Part shown: one piece after another, positions 26,298-35,106 of the stretch
How positions within the stretch are numbered: the first letter of the stretch is position 1
Layout: each line of letters opens with the position of its first letter
From: SIG440 sp045646865
GTDB taxonomy: Bacteria > Bacillota > Clostridia > Monoglobales > Monoglobaceae
Assembly (NCBI GenBank): GCA_045646865.1
Contig: JAZRLM010000004.1
Coordinates: 13,223-77,222, forward strand
Direction: 5' to 3'
DNA: 64,000 nucleotides
Program-made: the position numbers and the translations under genes
The notes under the pieces: model-generated
The model's database searches: none
What the model saw: the letters and a program-made list of their open reading frames with translations, nothing else
Told to the model about the DNA's origin: nothing

Positions 26298-26387
26298 AAA
26301 AATATCAGTTTTTTAAGAAAAGTGTTGTTTTTTTGATAAATCCGTGATAAAATGAAGGTTAAAGAATTAACAGGCGGGAGAAATTTT

Positions 26388-28094
26388 ATGTTACAAAAAA
26401 AATGGTTACTTAAAGAATTTGATAAGAACAGAGTTGTGGAGATTTCCAAGGAATTTGGTATTTCTCCGTTGACATCAATTATTTTATATAACAGAGGCAT
26501 CTCTGAAAGTGCAGAGATTGCTGAGTTTTTAAAATGTGATCTTGCAAACCTTCACGACCCATATTTGCTTAAAGATATGGATAAGGCTGTCAGCAGAATC
26601 AGACAGGCGCTTGTAAATAACGAAAAAATTACCATTTACGGCGATTATGATGTTGACGGTATCACAAGTATTGCAATTTTGTATAAACACCTTACCTCTA
26701 TGGGTTTTGAGGTTGATTATTATATTCCAGACCGTATTCAGGAAGGTTACGGTGTAAATCGCGAAGCTTTGGATACAATAAAAGAAAACGGAACAAAGGT
26801 TGTGATTACGGTTGATACAGGTATCACAGCTGTTGAGGAAACCGAATATGCTAAAAGTATAGGTATGGATATAATCATTACAGACCATCACGAATGTAAA
26901 GAAACCATTCCTGAGGCATATGCGGCAATTGACCCAAAGCGCAAGGATTGCCAATATCCCTTTAAAAATCTTGCAGGGGTAGGCGTTGCTTTTAAGCTTA
27001 TTCAGGCACTTGATGATAAAACATCTGTCAGCGAGCTTATCGAAAAATATTCTGACCTTATCTGTCTTGGTACTGTTGCTGATATTTCTCCGTTGATTGA
27101 TGAAAACAGAATAATTGTTACCAAAGGCCTTGAAAAGTTTGCCAATACCGAAAATATCGGTCTTAAGGCGCTTATTGATGTGTCAATTACCAATAACAAG
27201 GCAATAACAACATCAACAATTGGTTATATTCTTGCACCCCGAATCAATGCAAGCGGCAGACTTGGCTGTGCATCACGCAGTGTTGAGATGTTCCTGACAT
27301 CCGACAGAGAAAAGGCGTATGAGCTTGCAAATGACCTTTGCGAAGAAAACACAATCAGACAACAGACCGAGCAAAAGATGTTTGCCGAGGCTCTTGAATA
27401 TTTAGAAAATAACCCTGCAATCAAAGACGATAAGGTTCTGGTTATTGCTCACGAAAACTGGCATCATGGTATTGTTGGTATAGTTTCTTCAAAGATTACA
27501 GAGAAGTTTTATAAGCCTTCAATCCTTTTTGCAGTTGACGGTGATGAAGCAAAGGGTTCAGGCAGAAGTATAAGCGGTTTCAATCTTTTTGAAGCACTTG
27601 AGAACACAAGTGACATTCTTGAAAAATTTGGCGGACATGAGCTTGCCGCAGGACTTTCAATAAAAACTGACAATATTGAAAAGTTCAGAGAAGCTATAAA
27701 TCGGCAGACAGTTACAGATGTTGACGAAACTGCAATTATTCCCACAGTGGCTATTGATGCGGTAATCAAACCGTCATACATAACCTTAGAGACTGTTGAC
27801 GAAATTAACAAACTTCAACCGTTCGGCGTTGATAATCCGTCTCCTGTATTTGCAGTACGCAATATCAAGATTCATAAAATCAGCACAATGAGCGAGGGCA
27901 AGCATCTTAGAATGACTTTGCTTAAGGAGAACAAGTTCCTTGATGCTGTGGGCTTTGGTATGGGCGAATATTACAACCACCTTAAAGAAGGCGATTTTAT
28001 TGAGGTTGCCTTTGGTCTGGATATAAACGATTATAAAGGATTTAAGAATGTACAGCTTATTTTGAAAGATATTAAGCTTATGGATGTGAACTGA
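26388..28094 (+). CDS. recJ: Single-stranded-DNA-specific exonuclease RecJ
   Basis: A 568-residue RecJ, a 5'-3' single-strand exonuclease of recombination and repair, in the DHH phosphoesterase superfamily. Motifs: YGDYDVDGITS, VDTGI, ITDHHE, and the DHHA1 part with HHGIVGIVSSK and SGRS. The ATG at 26388 follows GGGAG; the 12-codon upstream extension is less likely. Four nt separate its stop from the next start. Confidence 0.95.
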   Translation: MLQKKWLLKEFDKNRVVEISKEFGISPLTSIILYNRGISESAEIAEFLKCDLANLHDPYLLKDMDKAVSRIRQALVNNEKITIYGDYDVDGITSIAILYKHLTSMGFEVDYYIPDRIQEGYGVNREALDTIKENGTKVVITVDTGITAVEETEYAKSIGMDIIITDHHECKETIPEAYAAIDPKRKDCQYPFKNLAGVGVAFKLIQALDDKTSVSELIEKYSDLICLGTVADISPLIDENRIIVTKGLEKFANTENIGLKALIDVSITNNKAITTSTIGYILAPRINASGRLGCASRSVEMFLTSDREKAYELANDLCEENTIRQQTEQKMFAEALEYLENNPAIKDDKVLVIAHENWHHGIVGIVSSKITEKFYKPSILFAVDGDEAKGSGRSISGFNLFEALENTSDILEKFGGHELAAGLSIKTDNIEKFREAINRQTVTDVDETAIIPTVAIDAVIKPSYITLETVDEINKLQPFGVDNPSPVFAVRNIKIHKISTMSEGKHLRMTLLKENKFLDAVGFGMGEYYNHLKEGDFIEVAFGLDINDYKGFKNVQLILKDIKLMDVN

Positions 28095-28098
28095 TATA

Positions 28099-30276
28099 AT
28101 GCAAAATCAACTGGATAACCTGATTAACAAATTAAAAACATATAATCCTTCGGGCAAATTTGACCTTGTTGAGAAGGCTTTTCACTATGCCAAAGAAAAG
28201 CACGAAGGACAGTTGCGTGTTTCGGGTGAACCGTTCTTTATGCATCCTGTTGCTGTTGCTAATATTCTTGCGGATATGGAGCTTGATGCAAGTTCGGTTG
28301 CGGCGGCGCTTCTGCACGACGTGGTGGAGGATACCGAAGTTACTGACGAAGAAATTGCACGGGAATTTGGTGATACCATATCCTTGCTTGTTTCGGGTGT
28401 TACAAAGCTTGGTAAAATTCCATACACATCAAACGAGGATCAGCAGATTGAAAACCTGAGAAAAATGTTCCTTGCTATGGCGAAGGATGTCCGCGTTATA
28501 GTTATAAAGCTGGCTGACCGCCTGCATAATATGCGGACTTTAAAGTCTATGCCCGAACATAAGCAAAGAGAAAAAGCAAGAGAAACTCTTGAGGTTTTTG
28601 CACCTCTTGCTCACCGTCTTGGTATGTCAAAGATTAAGATTGAGCTTGAGGATTTGTCTCTTAGGTATATCGACCCTATTGGTTATTATGAAATTGTTGA
28701 CAAAATCAGCCTGAAACGAAGCGAACGCGAAAAGTATATTAACGATATAATCAATGTATTTACCGAGCGTCTTGAAAAAATTCAGATTGATGCTAAAGTC
28801 GAAGGCCGTGCAAAGCATTTTTACAGCATCTACCGTAAAATGTTTATGCAAAATAAGAATATTGATGAGATTTATGATTTGTTTGCAGTGCGTGTGATTG
28901 TTAACACCGATGCAGACTGTTATGCCGTTCTTGGCATGGTGCACGAACAATTTTTGCCCATTCCAGGCAGATTCAAAGACTATATTGCTATGCCCAAACC
29001 CAATATGTATCAGTCATTACATTCAACGGTTATCGGTCCCAACGGCACTCCTTTTGAGATACAGATACGAACATGGGAAATGCACCGTACAGCAGAAAAC
29101 GGTATCGCAGCCCATTGGAAGTATAAAGAAGGTATAAGCGGCGCGTCAGACCTTGACAACAAGCTGGAATGGATTAAACAGCTTCTTGACATCCAGAATG
29201 ATATGACCAATGCCGAAGATTTTATGCAGACCCTTAAGATTGATATGTTCAGCGACGAGGTGTTTGTGTTTACCCCAAAGGGTGATGTTATCAGCCTTCC
29301 TGCAGGTGCAACGCCTATTGACTTTGCTTATGCAATCCATAGTGCGATAGGTAATAAAATGCAGGGTGCAAAGGTAAACGGTAAGATTGTTACCCTTGAC
29401 TATCATCTGCAAAACGGTGATATTATTGAGATTAACACATCCAATGCATCACGCGGCCCCAATCTTGACTGGCTTAAAATTGCAAGAACTTCTCAGGCAC
29501 GAAACAAGATAAATCAATGGCTGAAAAAGGAAAACAGAGCCGAGAATATTATCAAAGGTAAAGAAATTTTTGAAAAAGAACTCAAAAAAGCAAACATTCC
29601 GATTTCATACATGAATGACGATGATATGCTGGAGGGTCTTCTTTCAAAATACGGCTTCAAGCAGCTTGAAGATATGTTTGCAACCCTTGGTTACGGTGGT
29701 TCAAGCGGCAGTAAATATCTTGCAAAATTCAAAGAAAAATGTAAAAAAGATCTTGCAAGCAAGCATAATATAAATGATATTCCTGACCAGTTTGTGTTTA
29801 AAACATCAGGCAAAGCCAACAACAGCGGTGTTATTGTTGAGGGTATCGACAACTGCCTTGTAAGAATTTCGCATTGCTGCAGCCCTGTCCCCGGTGATAA
29901 AATCATTGGTTATGTTACCCGTGGTCGCGGTGTTGCGGTTCACCGCACAGACTGTATAAATATTACAAATGCAAAATTCTCACCCGAGGAGGAGCAGAGA
30001 TTTATTAATGTCTGCTGGGCACAGGCGGTTGAAAACAACTTTCAGGCACTTCTTTGTATCACGGCAATTGACAGAGATTCATTGCTTGTCGATATTACTA
30101 CCATTACCGCAGAATTACGAACTCCCATAAAGAGTCTTAATGCAAGAACGGTTAAGAATAATGTTGCGATTGTAGAAATTTCAATCGAAGTAAAAAACAC
30201 CGAACATCTTGATAATGCTATTAAAAAACTTAAACAGATTGACGGTATACAATCAGTAGTCCGCAGGCGTCAGTAG
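28099..30276 (+). CDS. relA: Bifunctional (p)ppGpp synthetase/hydrolase (Rel)
   Basis: A 725-residue RelA/SpoT homologue controlling the stringent response. The HD hydrolase domain is intact (LLHDVVEDT; RLHNMRTL), followed by the synthetase domain (DLFAVRVIV, KDYIAMPKPNMYQSLH), a TGS domain (FTPKGDVISLPAGATPIDFAY) and a C-terminal ACT domain. Both catalytic halves appear functional. It is coupled closely to recJ, an order common in Firmicutes. Confidence 0.95.
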   Translation: MQNQLDNLINKLKTYNPSGKFDLVEKAFHYAKEKHEGQLRVSGEPFFMHPVAVANILADMELDASSVAAALLHDVVEDTEVTDEEIAREFGDTISLLVSGVTKLGKIPYTSNEDQQIENLRKMFLAMAKDVRVIVIKLADRLHNMRTLKSMPEHKQREKARETLEVFAPLAHRLGMSKIKIELEDLSLRYIDPIGYYEIVDKISLKRSEREKYINDIINVFTERLEKIQIDAKVEGRAKHFYSIYRKMFMQNKNIDEIYDLFAVRVIVNTDADCYAVLGMVHEQFLPIPGRFKDYIAMPKPNMYQSLHSTVIGPNGTPFEIQIRTWEMHRTAENGIAAHWKYKEGISGASDLDNKLEWIKQLLDIQNDMTNAEDFMQTLKIDMFSDEVFVFTPKGDVISLPAGATPIDFAYAIHSAIGNKMQGAKVNGKIVTLDYHLQNGDIIEINTSNASRGPNLDWLKIARTSQARNKINQWLKKENRAENIIKGKEIFEKELKKANIPISYMNDDDMLEGLLSKYGFKQLEDMFATLGYGGSSGSKYLAKFKEKCKKDLASKHNINDIPDQFVFKTSGKANNSGVIVEGIDNCLVRISHCCSPVPGDKIIGYVTRGRGVAVHRTDCINITNAKFSPEEEQRFINVCWAQAVENNFQALLCITAIDRDSLLVDITTITAELRTPIKSLNARTVKNNVAIVEISIEVKNTEHLDNAIKKLKQIDGIQSVVRRRQ

Positions 30277-30307
30277 AGCCTGCGGTCTTGAATATACGGA
30301 GGTTTTT

Positions 30308-30919
30308 ATGGAATTTCAGATATTTTCTCTTGGAGATTTAGCCACAAATTCATATATTTTATATGACCAAAACAGCGGTGTTGCGGCACTTTTTGATGCA
30401 CCTGCCGAGGCAGAGGTTATACTTGCTTTTCTAAACAAAAAAGGTGTTGACCTGAAATATATTTTTCTCACTCACGCACACTTTGACCATATAATGGCAC
30501 TAAAGGAGCTGAAAACAGCAACAGGAGCACAAATTGTTGTCCATAGTGATGAAGAACAGTATCTCAACAATACAGGCCTGAATTTATCATATATCCCTTT
30601 ACCTGAGGTTAAAGCTGATATTTTGGTGAACGATGGTGACGTTATTGAGTTTGCCGATGTGAAAATTAAGGTAATTCACACTCCCGGTCATACTCTGGGC
30701 GGCGTATGCTATCTCTTTGACGAAACTTTGGTCAGTGGTGATACCTTGTTTTGTGGCTCAATCGGCAGATATGACTTCCCGATGGGTGATTTCCATACGG
30801 AAATAAATTCCATAAAAGAAAAACTGTTGATTTTGCCTGACGATATAAAGGTTTATCCTGGTCACGGCCCGTCAACAACAATAGGAAACGAAAGAAAGGA
30901 AAATCCCTACTTGCTATGA
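30308..30919 (+). CDS. Metallo-beta-lactamase-fold hydrolase
   Basis: A 203-residue protein of the glyoxalase II-like metallo-beta-lactamase subfamily. Metal-binding motifs are THAHFDHI, HTPGHTLGGVCY, SGDTLF and YPGHGP. In this operon position, after rel, such proteins are usual, but the substrate is not established; hydrolysis of thioesters such as hydroxyacylglutathione is the family model. It overlaps hemZ by ATGA. Confidence 0.9.
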   Translation: MEFQIFSLGDLATNSYILYDQNSGVAALFDAPAEAEVILAFLNKKGVDLKYIFLTHAHFDHIMALKELKTATGAQIVVHSDEEQYLNNTGLNLSYIPLPEVKADILVNDGDVIEFADVKIKVIHTPGHTLGGVCYLFDETLVSGDTLFCGSIGRYDFPMGDFHTEINSIKEKLLILPDDIKVYPGHGPSTTIGNERKENPYLL

Positions 30920-32085
30920 GTGATATTTTAAGCCCTTGGGGTATTCTGAATGGGATTCGTCCCGTAAAAATTGCATATAAGCTGATAAAATCTGGCAAAA
31001 CCCCTGCTGAAACAGTTGAGTATTTTATAAACGAATACGGTGCAAGCCGCGAAAAGGCAGAGCTTGCCGTGCGTGTTGCAAAAGTGGAGATGCCCATAAT
31101 TGATTCGATGGACGAAAAAGGTATAAGCATTTATATTGGTATACCCTTTTGCCCCACAAGATGTCTTTATTGTTCGTTTGTAAGCAACAGTGTGGCAAAC
31201 GGTGCAAAGTATATACCCGAATATCTTGAATGTCTGAGACGGGAAATCGCTTATACTGCCGATATTATCAGACAGAATAAAAATGTTGTCGAAAGCGTAT
31301 ACATAGGCGGAGGAACTCCTACAACCCTTAGCGCAGAACAACTGAAATTTTTGTTTGACGGAATTTTCACTGAGTTTGATTTGTCTAGAAACAAAGAATT
31401 TACAGTAGAGGCAGGCAGACCCGATACAATTACAGAAGAAAAGCTTAAAGCGATAAAAGATTTCGGGATTGACCGTATAAGCATCAACCCACAGTCAATG
31501 AATGACGAAACATTGAAAATCATAGGCAGAAACCATACTCCCGATGATATTCGTCGCGCATATTTTATGGCAAGAGAATGTGGAATTGACTGCATAAATA
31601 TGGATATTATTGCGGGTCTTCCGGGTGAAACGGTTGATATGTTTAAATATACGGTGGAAGAGGTTGAAAAACTGAATCCCGAAAATACTACGGTTCATAC
31701 AATGAGTATAAAGCGTTCTTCCAAACTTAATGAAACTCTGGGGGATTATAACCTTACCGATGATTATAAGGTGGCTGAAATGGTTGATTTTTCAATGAAA
31801 ACAATTACGGCAAACGGCAAGAATCCATATTATCTGTACAGACAAAAAAATATGCTTGGCAATCTTGAAAACGTTGGCTATGCAAAGTCGGGTTATGAGA
31901 GCCTTTATAACATTTATATTATGGAAGAGGTACAGACTATAATTTCTTTAGGCTGCGGTGGTGTAACAAAGACTGTTGACCGTGCAACAGACCGAATAGA
32001 GCGAATTTTTAATGTTAAAGAACCAAAGGATTATATTGAGAGAATTGATGAAATGCTTCACAGAAAAGATGTTCTTTTGGGATAA
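30916..32085 (+). CDS. hemZ: Oxygen-independent coproporphyrinogen III oxidase-like HemZ
   Basis: A 389-residue radical SAM protein of the HemZ group. The iron-sulfur motif is CPTRCLYC (CxxxCxxC) in IYIGIPFCPTRC, with GGGTPTTL and NMDIIAGLPGE as in coproporphyrinogen dehydrogenases. Most HemZ proteins are nearer 480-500 residues; this one begins at the conserved SPWGILNGIRP segment and lacks about 100 N-terminal residues. Upstream DNA belongs to the overlapping hydrolase gene, so the short form is probably genuine. Activity on coproporphyrinogen is inferred from family. Confidence 0.85.
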   Translation: MSDILSPWGILNGIRPVKIAYKLIKSGKTPAETVEYFINEYGASREKAELAVRVAKVEMPIIDSMDEKGISIYIGIPFCPTRCLYCSFVSNSVANGAKYIPEYLECLRREIAYTADIIRQNKNVVESVYIGGGTPTTLSAEQLKFLFDGIFTEFDLSRNKEFTVEAGRPDTITEEKLKAIKDFGIDRISINPQSMNDETLKIIGRNHTPDDIRRAYFMARECGIDCINMDIIAGLPGETVDMFKYTVEEVEKLNPENTTVHTMSIKRSSKLNETLGDYNLTDDYKVAEMVDFSMKTITANGKNPYYLYRQKNMLGNLENVGYAKSGYESLYNIYIMEEVQTIISLGCGGVTKTVDRATDRIERIFNVKEPKDYIERIDEMLHRKDVLLG

Positions 32086-32086
32086 T

Positions 32087-32130
32087 AAAACAGGCATCTG
32101 TTTGATTTCACAGATGCCTGTTTTATTTTT
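32087..32130. terminator. Bidirectional terminator after hemZ
   Basis: AAAACAGGCATCTG pairs with CAGATGCCTGTTTT, followed by ATTTTTTTA. It ends the recJ-hemZ operon and overlaps the end of the convergent XRE gene. Confidence 0.9.
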
Positions 32131-32329
32131 TTATACCCAAAAGGTAGTCGGCAGAGATATTAAAAAAACGACATATTTCTACAATATCCTGTATGCTTGG
32201 CTCATATCGGTTTAACTCCAGATAAGATATTTTTCTTTGCGTCATATTTAAAGCCTTGCCCAAGTCAGACTGAGTAAGATTATGGTCTTCACGAAGATTT
32301 TTTATTTTATCACCAAAAGTTAAATTCAT
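32123..32329 (-). CDS. XRE-family helix-turn-helix regulator, 68 residues
   Basis: A single-domain Cro/C1-type regulator. Helix-turn-helix: IKNLREDHNLTQSDLGKAL followed by MTQRKISYLELNRYEPS, and the common C-terminal end FFNISADYLLG. It is divergent from a GGDEF protein gene, and the shared intergenic region carries two matching 17-bp palindromes overlapping the GGDEF promoter, so it very probably represses that gene and perhaps itself. The ribosome site is GGTGA. Confidence 0.92.
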   Translation of the reverse strand: MNLTFGDKIKNLREDHNLTQSDLGKALNMTQRKISYLELNRYEPSIQDIVEICRFFNISADYLLGIKK

Positions 32330-32354
32330 TTAAATCACCATATTTAATTTAACA

Positions 32355-32400
32355 TAGATAAAAAATATCTATTGACATTTAGATATAAAACGTCTATAAT
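32355..32400 (+). promoter_or_regulatory. GGDEF-gene promoter with two TAGA-N9-TCTA operators
   Basis: The promoter is TTGACA (32372-32377) and TATAAT (32395-32400), spacer 17 bp. Two 17-bp sites of form TAGA-N9-TCTA lie at 32355-32371 (just upstream of the -35) and 32380-32396 (filling the spacer and touching the -10). Their centres are 25 bp apart. The divergent XRE regulator is the likely ligand. Confidence 0.75.
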
Positions 32401-32449
32401 ATTTGTATGCATTACAAGAATAAACAATACAAAGGAGAGACGTATTTAA

Positions 32450-33031
32450 TTGACTACAGTTGTATTAGTATTTATGGTTTTCGTATTATTTGCATATTTA
32501 ACAAGTGAAAAAATCAGGCTTTATAAACAGAAGAAATTGCTTTCCGAATTGGAGATGTGGCACAAAATTGCGATTACGGATGATTTAACCGGAATATATA
32601 ACCGTGCTGCATATAGCAGTCGCATAGATAATTTAAAAAGTAAAATAAACGCCAATAATTTTAGTTTTGCAATTATACTTTTTGATATAGATAATTTTAA
32701 AGCGATAAACGATACATATGGTCATTTGGAGGGTGACAGAGTGCTACAGATTTGTTCTAAAATGCTTTGTAATATTTTTTCGCATCCTGACTATATTGTA
32801 TATCGCATTGGTGGTGATGAGTTTGCGGTTATATTACAAAATATAACCGAGAATGACTTAATTAAACTCTTAATAAAGGTCCGAGAACAGGAGCGCAAGG
32901 ATATAGGATTTAAAATATCTAAGGGTTATTCCTTTTGGGATAAAAATTGCGATTTTGCGGATGTTTTTAAGCAGGCTGACGAAATGTTGTATGCCGACAA
33001 GGCTTCCAAAACGGCAAATCGTCAGAATTAA
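32450..33031 (+). CDS. GGDEF-domain protein, probable membrane diguanylate cyclase
   Basis: A 193-residue protein with one N-terminal membrane helix (VVLVFMVFVLFAYLT), a short coiled linker, and a complete GGDEF domain: DDLTGIYNRAAY, LFDIDNFKAINDTYGH and the active-site RIGGDEF. It should make cyclic di-GMP. There is no sensory domain beyond the membrane anchor. It starts at TTG 32450, ten bases after AAAGGAGAG. Control seems to be transcriptional through the divergent XRE regulator. The domain is near the minimum length, so activity needs testing. Confidence 0.85.
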   Translation: MTTVVLVFMVFVLFAYLTSEKIRLYKQKKLLSELEMWHKIAITDDLTGIYNRAAYSSRIDNLKSKINANNFSFAIILFDIDNFKAINDTYGHLEGDRVLQICSKMLCNIFSHPDYIVYRIGGDEFAVILQNITENDLIKLLIKVREQERKDIGFKISKGYSFWDKNCDFADVFKQADEMLYADKASKTANRQN

Positions 33032-33050
33032 AATTATAAGTGCAAATCAG

Positions 33051-33079
33051 TTGACAAAAATTACATATAATGGTATACT
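33051..33079 (+). promoter_or_regulatory. SigA promoter of the FMN riboswitch transcript
   Basis: TTGACA (33051-33056) and TATACT (33074-33079) with a 17-bp spacer, about 18 nt before the riboswitch. Confidence 0.75.
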
Positions 33080-33096
33080 ATATATAACGAATAAAA

Positions 33097-33210
33097 ATTC
33101 TTCGGGGCAGGGCGAAATTCCCGACCGGCGGTAAAGTCCGCGACTTGCAGAAATGCAATTGATTTGGTGAAATTCCAAAACCGACAGTACAGTCTGGATG
33201 TGAGAAGAGG
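33097..33210 (+). promoter_or_regulatory. FMN riboswitch (RFN element)
   Basis: Conserved RFN blocks are all present in order: CTTCGGGGCAGGG, GAAATTCCCGACCGGCGGTA, AGTCCGCGA, GATTTGGTGAAATTCC, ACCGACAGTACAGTCTGGAT and the closing GAGAAG. It precedes a riboflavin transporter gene with an intrinsic terminator between them, so flavin should reduce expression. Confidence 0.97.
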
Positions 33211-33242
33211 TTTTATGCTGTGCATAGAATTTTTTTGAGTAT

Positions 33243-33275
33243 TTGTCCCGATTTAAAAATCGGGACATTTTTTTT
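33243..33275 (+). terminator. FMN riboswitch terminator
   Basis: GTCCCGATTT pairs with AAATCGGGAC around AA, followed by eight or more T; located between the aptamer and ribU. Confidence 0.9.
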
Positions 33276-33299
33276 GACATAATTTAAGGAGTGATTTAT

Positions 33300-33893
33300 A
33301 TGAAAAACAAAAATACCGCGTGGCTTGTAAGAGTGGCAATGCTTTCGGCAGTTGCAACAATTCTGATGTTATTTGAATTTCCGTTACCGTTTGTTGCTCC
33401 GCCATTTTATGAAATTGATTTAAGCGAGGTTCCTGTGTTTATTGGTGCCTTTGCTATGGGTCCCTTAGCTGGTGTTGTTATTGAAGGTGTAAAAATCTTA
33501 CTTAATCTGATTATTAACGGAACAGTTACCGCAGGAGTTGGCGAGGCGGCAAACTTTGTTATGGGTGTGGTGTTTGTTTTGCCTGCTGCGTTGATATATA
33601 AGAGAAAAAAGTCAAAATCAAATGCAGTGATTGGATTGATAATCGGTACTGTTGTTATGACGGTTTCAAGCTGTTTTATTAATGCTTTTATAATGTTGCC
33701 GGTTTTTGCAAGTGCATTTAAAATGCCTGTTGATGTGATAGTAGGAATGGGAACAAAAATCTGGCCGGCTGTTGATACTATGCTTGAATTTGTTCTTTTG
33801 TGTGTTGCACCATTTAATCTGCTTAAGGGCGTGACTGTTTCGGTTGTGACGATACTGATTTATAAGTATGTAAGTCCTTTGCTTAAAAAGTAA
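33300..33893 (+). CDS. ribU: Riboflavin ECF transporter substrate-binding subunit RibU
   Basis: A 197-residue hydrophobic S-component of an energy-coupling-factor transporter. About six membrane helices are visible, with the S-component features LMLFEFPLPF, DLSEVPVFIGAFAMGP and GVVIEGVKILLNL. It binds riboflavin and works with a shared ECF ATPase module not in this window. The FMN riboswitch supports the substrate. ATG 33300 follows AAGGAGTG; the in-frame GTG at 33291 overlaps the ribosome site. Confidence 0.93.
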   Translation: MKNKNTAWLVRVAMLSAVATILMLFEFPLPFVAPPFYEIDLSEVPVFIGAFAMGPLAGVVIEGVKILLNLIINGTVTAGVGEAANFVMGVVFVLPAALIYKRKKSKSNAVIGLIIGTVVMTVSSCFINAFIMLPVFASAFKMPVDVIVGMGTKIWPAVDTMLEFVLLCVAPFNLLKGVTVSVVTILIYKYVSPLLKK

Positions 33894-33902
33894 AAAAATC
33901 TA

Positions 33903-33931
33903 TTGACAAATACCGTCAATTAAAGTATAAT
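33903..33931 (+). promoter_or_regulatory. SigA promoter of the lysine riboswitch transcript
   Basis: TTGACA (33903-33908) and TATAAT (33926-33931), spacer 17 bp; the aptamer begins right after the predicted start. Confidence 0.85.
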
Positions 33932-33939
33932 ATTCAGGA

Positions 33940-34098
33940 AGATAGAGGCGCGTTGTGTCATCAGTAGGCAAATTTATATGCTTGCCAGGCAGAATTTGTT
34001 GAAAGGGGCAGACGCCGAAGACGGTTTACGGCAAAAAACCGATCTGGCAACCGAAAATAATATTTTGGTTGTTGTCGCAGCAATGCGGAGGGCTATCA
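33940..34098 (+). promoter_or_regulatory. Lysine riboswitch (L box)
   Basis: The P1 stem GATAG (33941) pairs with CTATC (34093). Conserved blocks are AGAGGCGCG, CATCAGTAGGCA, GAAAGGGGCAGACGCCGAAG and GCGGAGGGCTATC. It lies upstream of dapA-lysA with an intrinsic terminator, the standard arrangement for lysine-responsive termination. Confidence 0.96.
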
Positions 34099-34130
34099 TA
34101 TTTGAATGTTGATTTATGATACGTTTGTAT

Positions 34131-34160
34131 ATGATAGTTGATTTCAGCTATCATTTTTTT
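34131..34160 (+). terminator. Lysine riboswitch terminator
   Basis: ATGATAG pairs with CTATCAT and is followed by seven T. The CTATCAT and ATGATAG segments also match the 3' strand of the aptamer P1 region (GGCTATCATA), so alternative pairing is possible. Confidence 0.8.
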
Positions 34161-34200
34161 ATGCCAATATCTTGAAAAAATTAAAAGGAGTTTGAACAAT

Positions 34201-35088
34201 ATGAAAAACACAGTATTTACAGGAGTCGCAACAGCCATAGTTACACCTCTTAACGAAAAAGGCATTGACTATGAGGCTTTTGAAAGACTTATTGAATGGC
34301 AGATAGAGGAAGGTATCAATGCAATAGTTGTTGCCGGTACAACGGGCGAGGGCTCTACTTTGACAGACGAGGAGCACAAGGATGTAATTAAGTTTGCAGT
34401 TGAAAAGGTAGCAGGCAGAGTTCCCGTTATTGCAGGTACAGGCTCAAATGATACAGCATATGCAATTGAGCTTACAAAGTATGCGTGCGAAGCAGGTGCT
34501 GATGCAATGTTGGTTGTTACACCTTATTACAACAAGGCAACACAGAAGGGTCTTATTCAGTCATTTACTGCAATTGCTGATGCAAGTACAAAACCTGTTA
34601 TCCTTTATAATGTACCAAGCCGTACAGGATGTAATATTGAGCCTGCAACATGCGCAGAGCTTGCAAAGCATCCCAATATTGTAGGTATCAAGGAAGCAAG
34701 CGGAAACATCTCACAAATTGCAAAAATTGCATCATTGGTTGGCGATGAAATGGATATTTATTCGGGTAATGATGACCAGATTGTTCCCATAATGTCACTT
34801 GGGGGCAAGGGGGTAATCTCTGTATTATCAAATATTCTTCCAAAGGAAACTGTAAAGATTTGCGATGAATATTTTGCAGGAAACACAAAGGCAAGTGCTG
34901 ACCTTCAACTTAAATACCTTGAACTTATTGATGCACTTTTCTGCGAGGTTAACCCCATCCCTGTTAAGGCGGCAACCGCTGCTATGGGCTTTGGCGAGAA
35001 CTACCTCAGACTGCCCCTTACACCTATGGATGATACAAAAATGCAGAATATGTTCAGACTTATGAAGGAATGTGGAATAGAGATTTAA
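34201..35088 (+). CDS. dapA: 4-hydroxy-tetrahydrodipicolinate synthase
   Basis: A 295-residue aldolase-type enzyme that condenses pyruvate with aspartate semialdehyde, the first committed step of lysine/diaminopimelate synthesis. Motifs: VVAGTTGEGSTLTDEEH, VTPYYNKATQKGL, YNVPSRTG with the catalytic Tyr, and the Schiff-base lysine in VGIKEASG. AAAGGAG precedes ATG 34201. Dipicolinate for spores uses the same branch. Confidence 0.96.
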   Translation: MKNTVFTGVATAIVTPLNEKGIDYEAFERLIEWQIEEGINAIVVAGTTGEGSTLTDEEHKDVIKFAVEKVAGRVPVIAGTGSNDTAYAIELTKYACEAGADAMLVVTPYYNKATQKGLIQSFTAIADASTKPVILYNVPSRTGCNIEPATCAELAKHPNIVGIKEASGNISQIAKIASLVGDEMDIYSGNDDQIVPIMSLGGKGVISVLSNILPKETVKICDEYFAGNTKASADLQLKYLELIDALFCEVNPIPVKAATAAMGFGENYLRLPLTPMDDTKMQNMFRLMKECGIEI

Positions 35089-35106
35089 GAACGAGAGGAA
35101 TTATTG

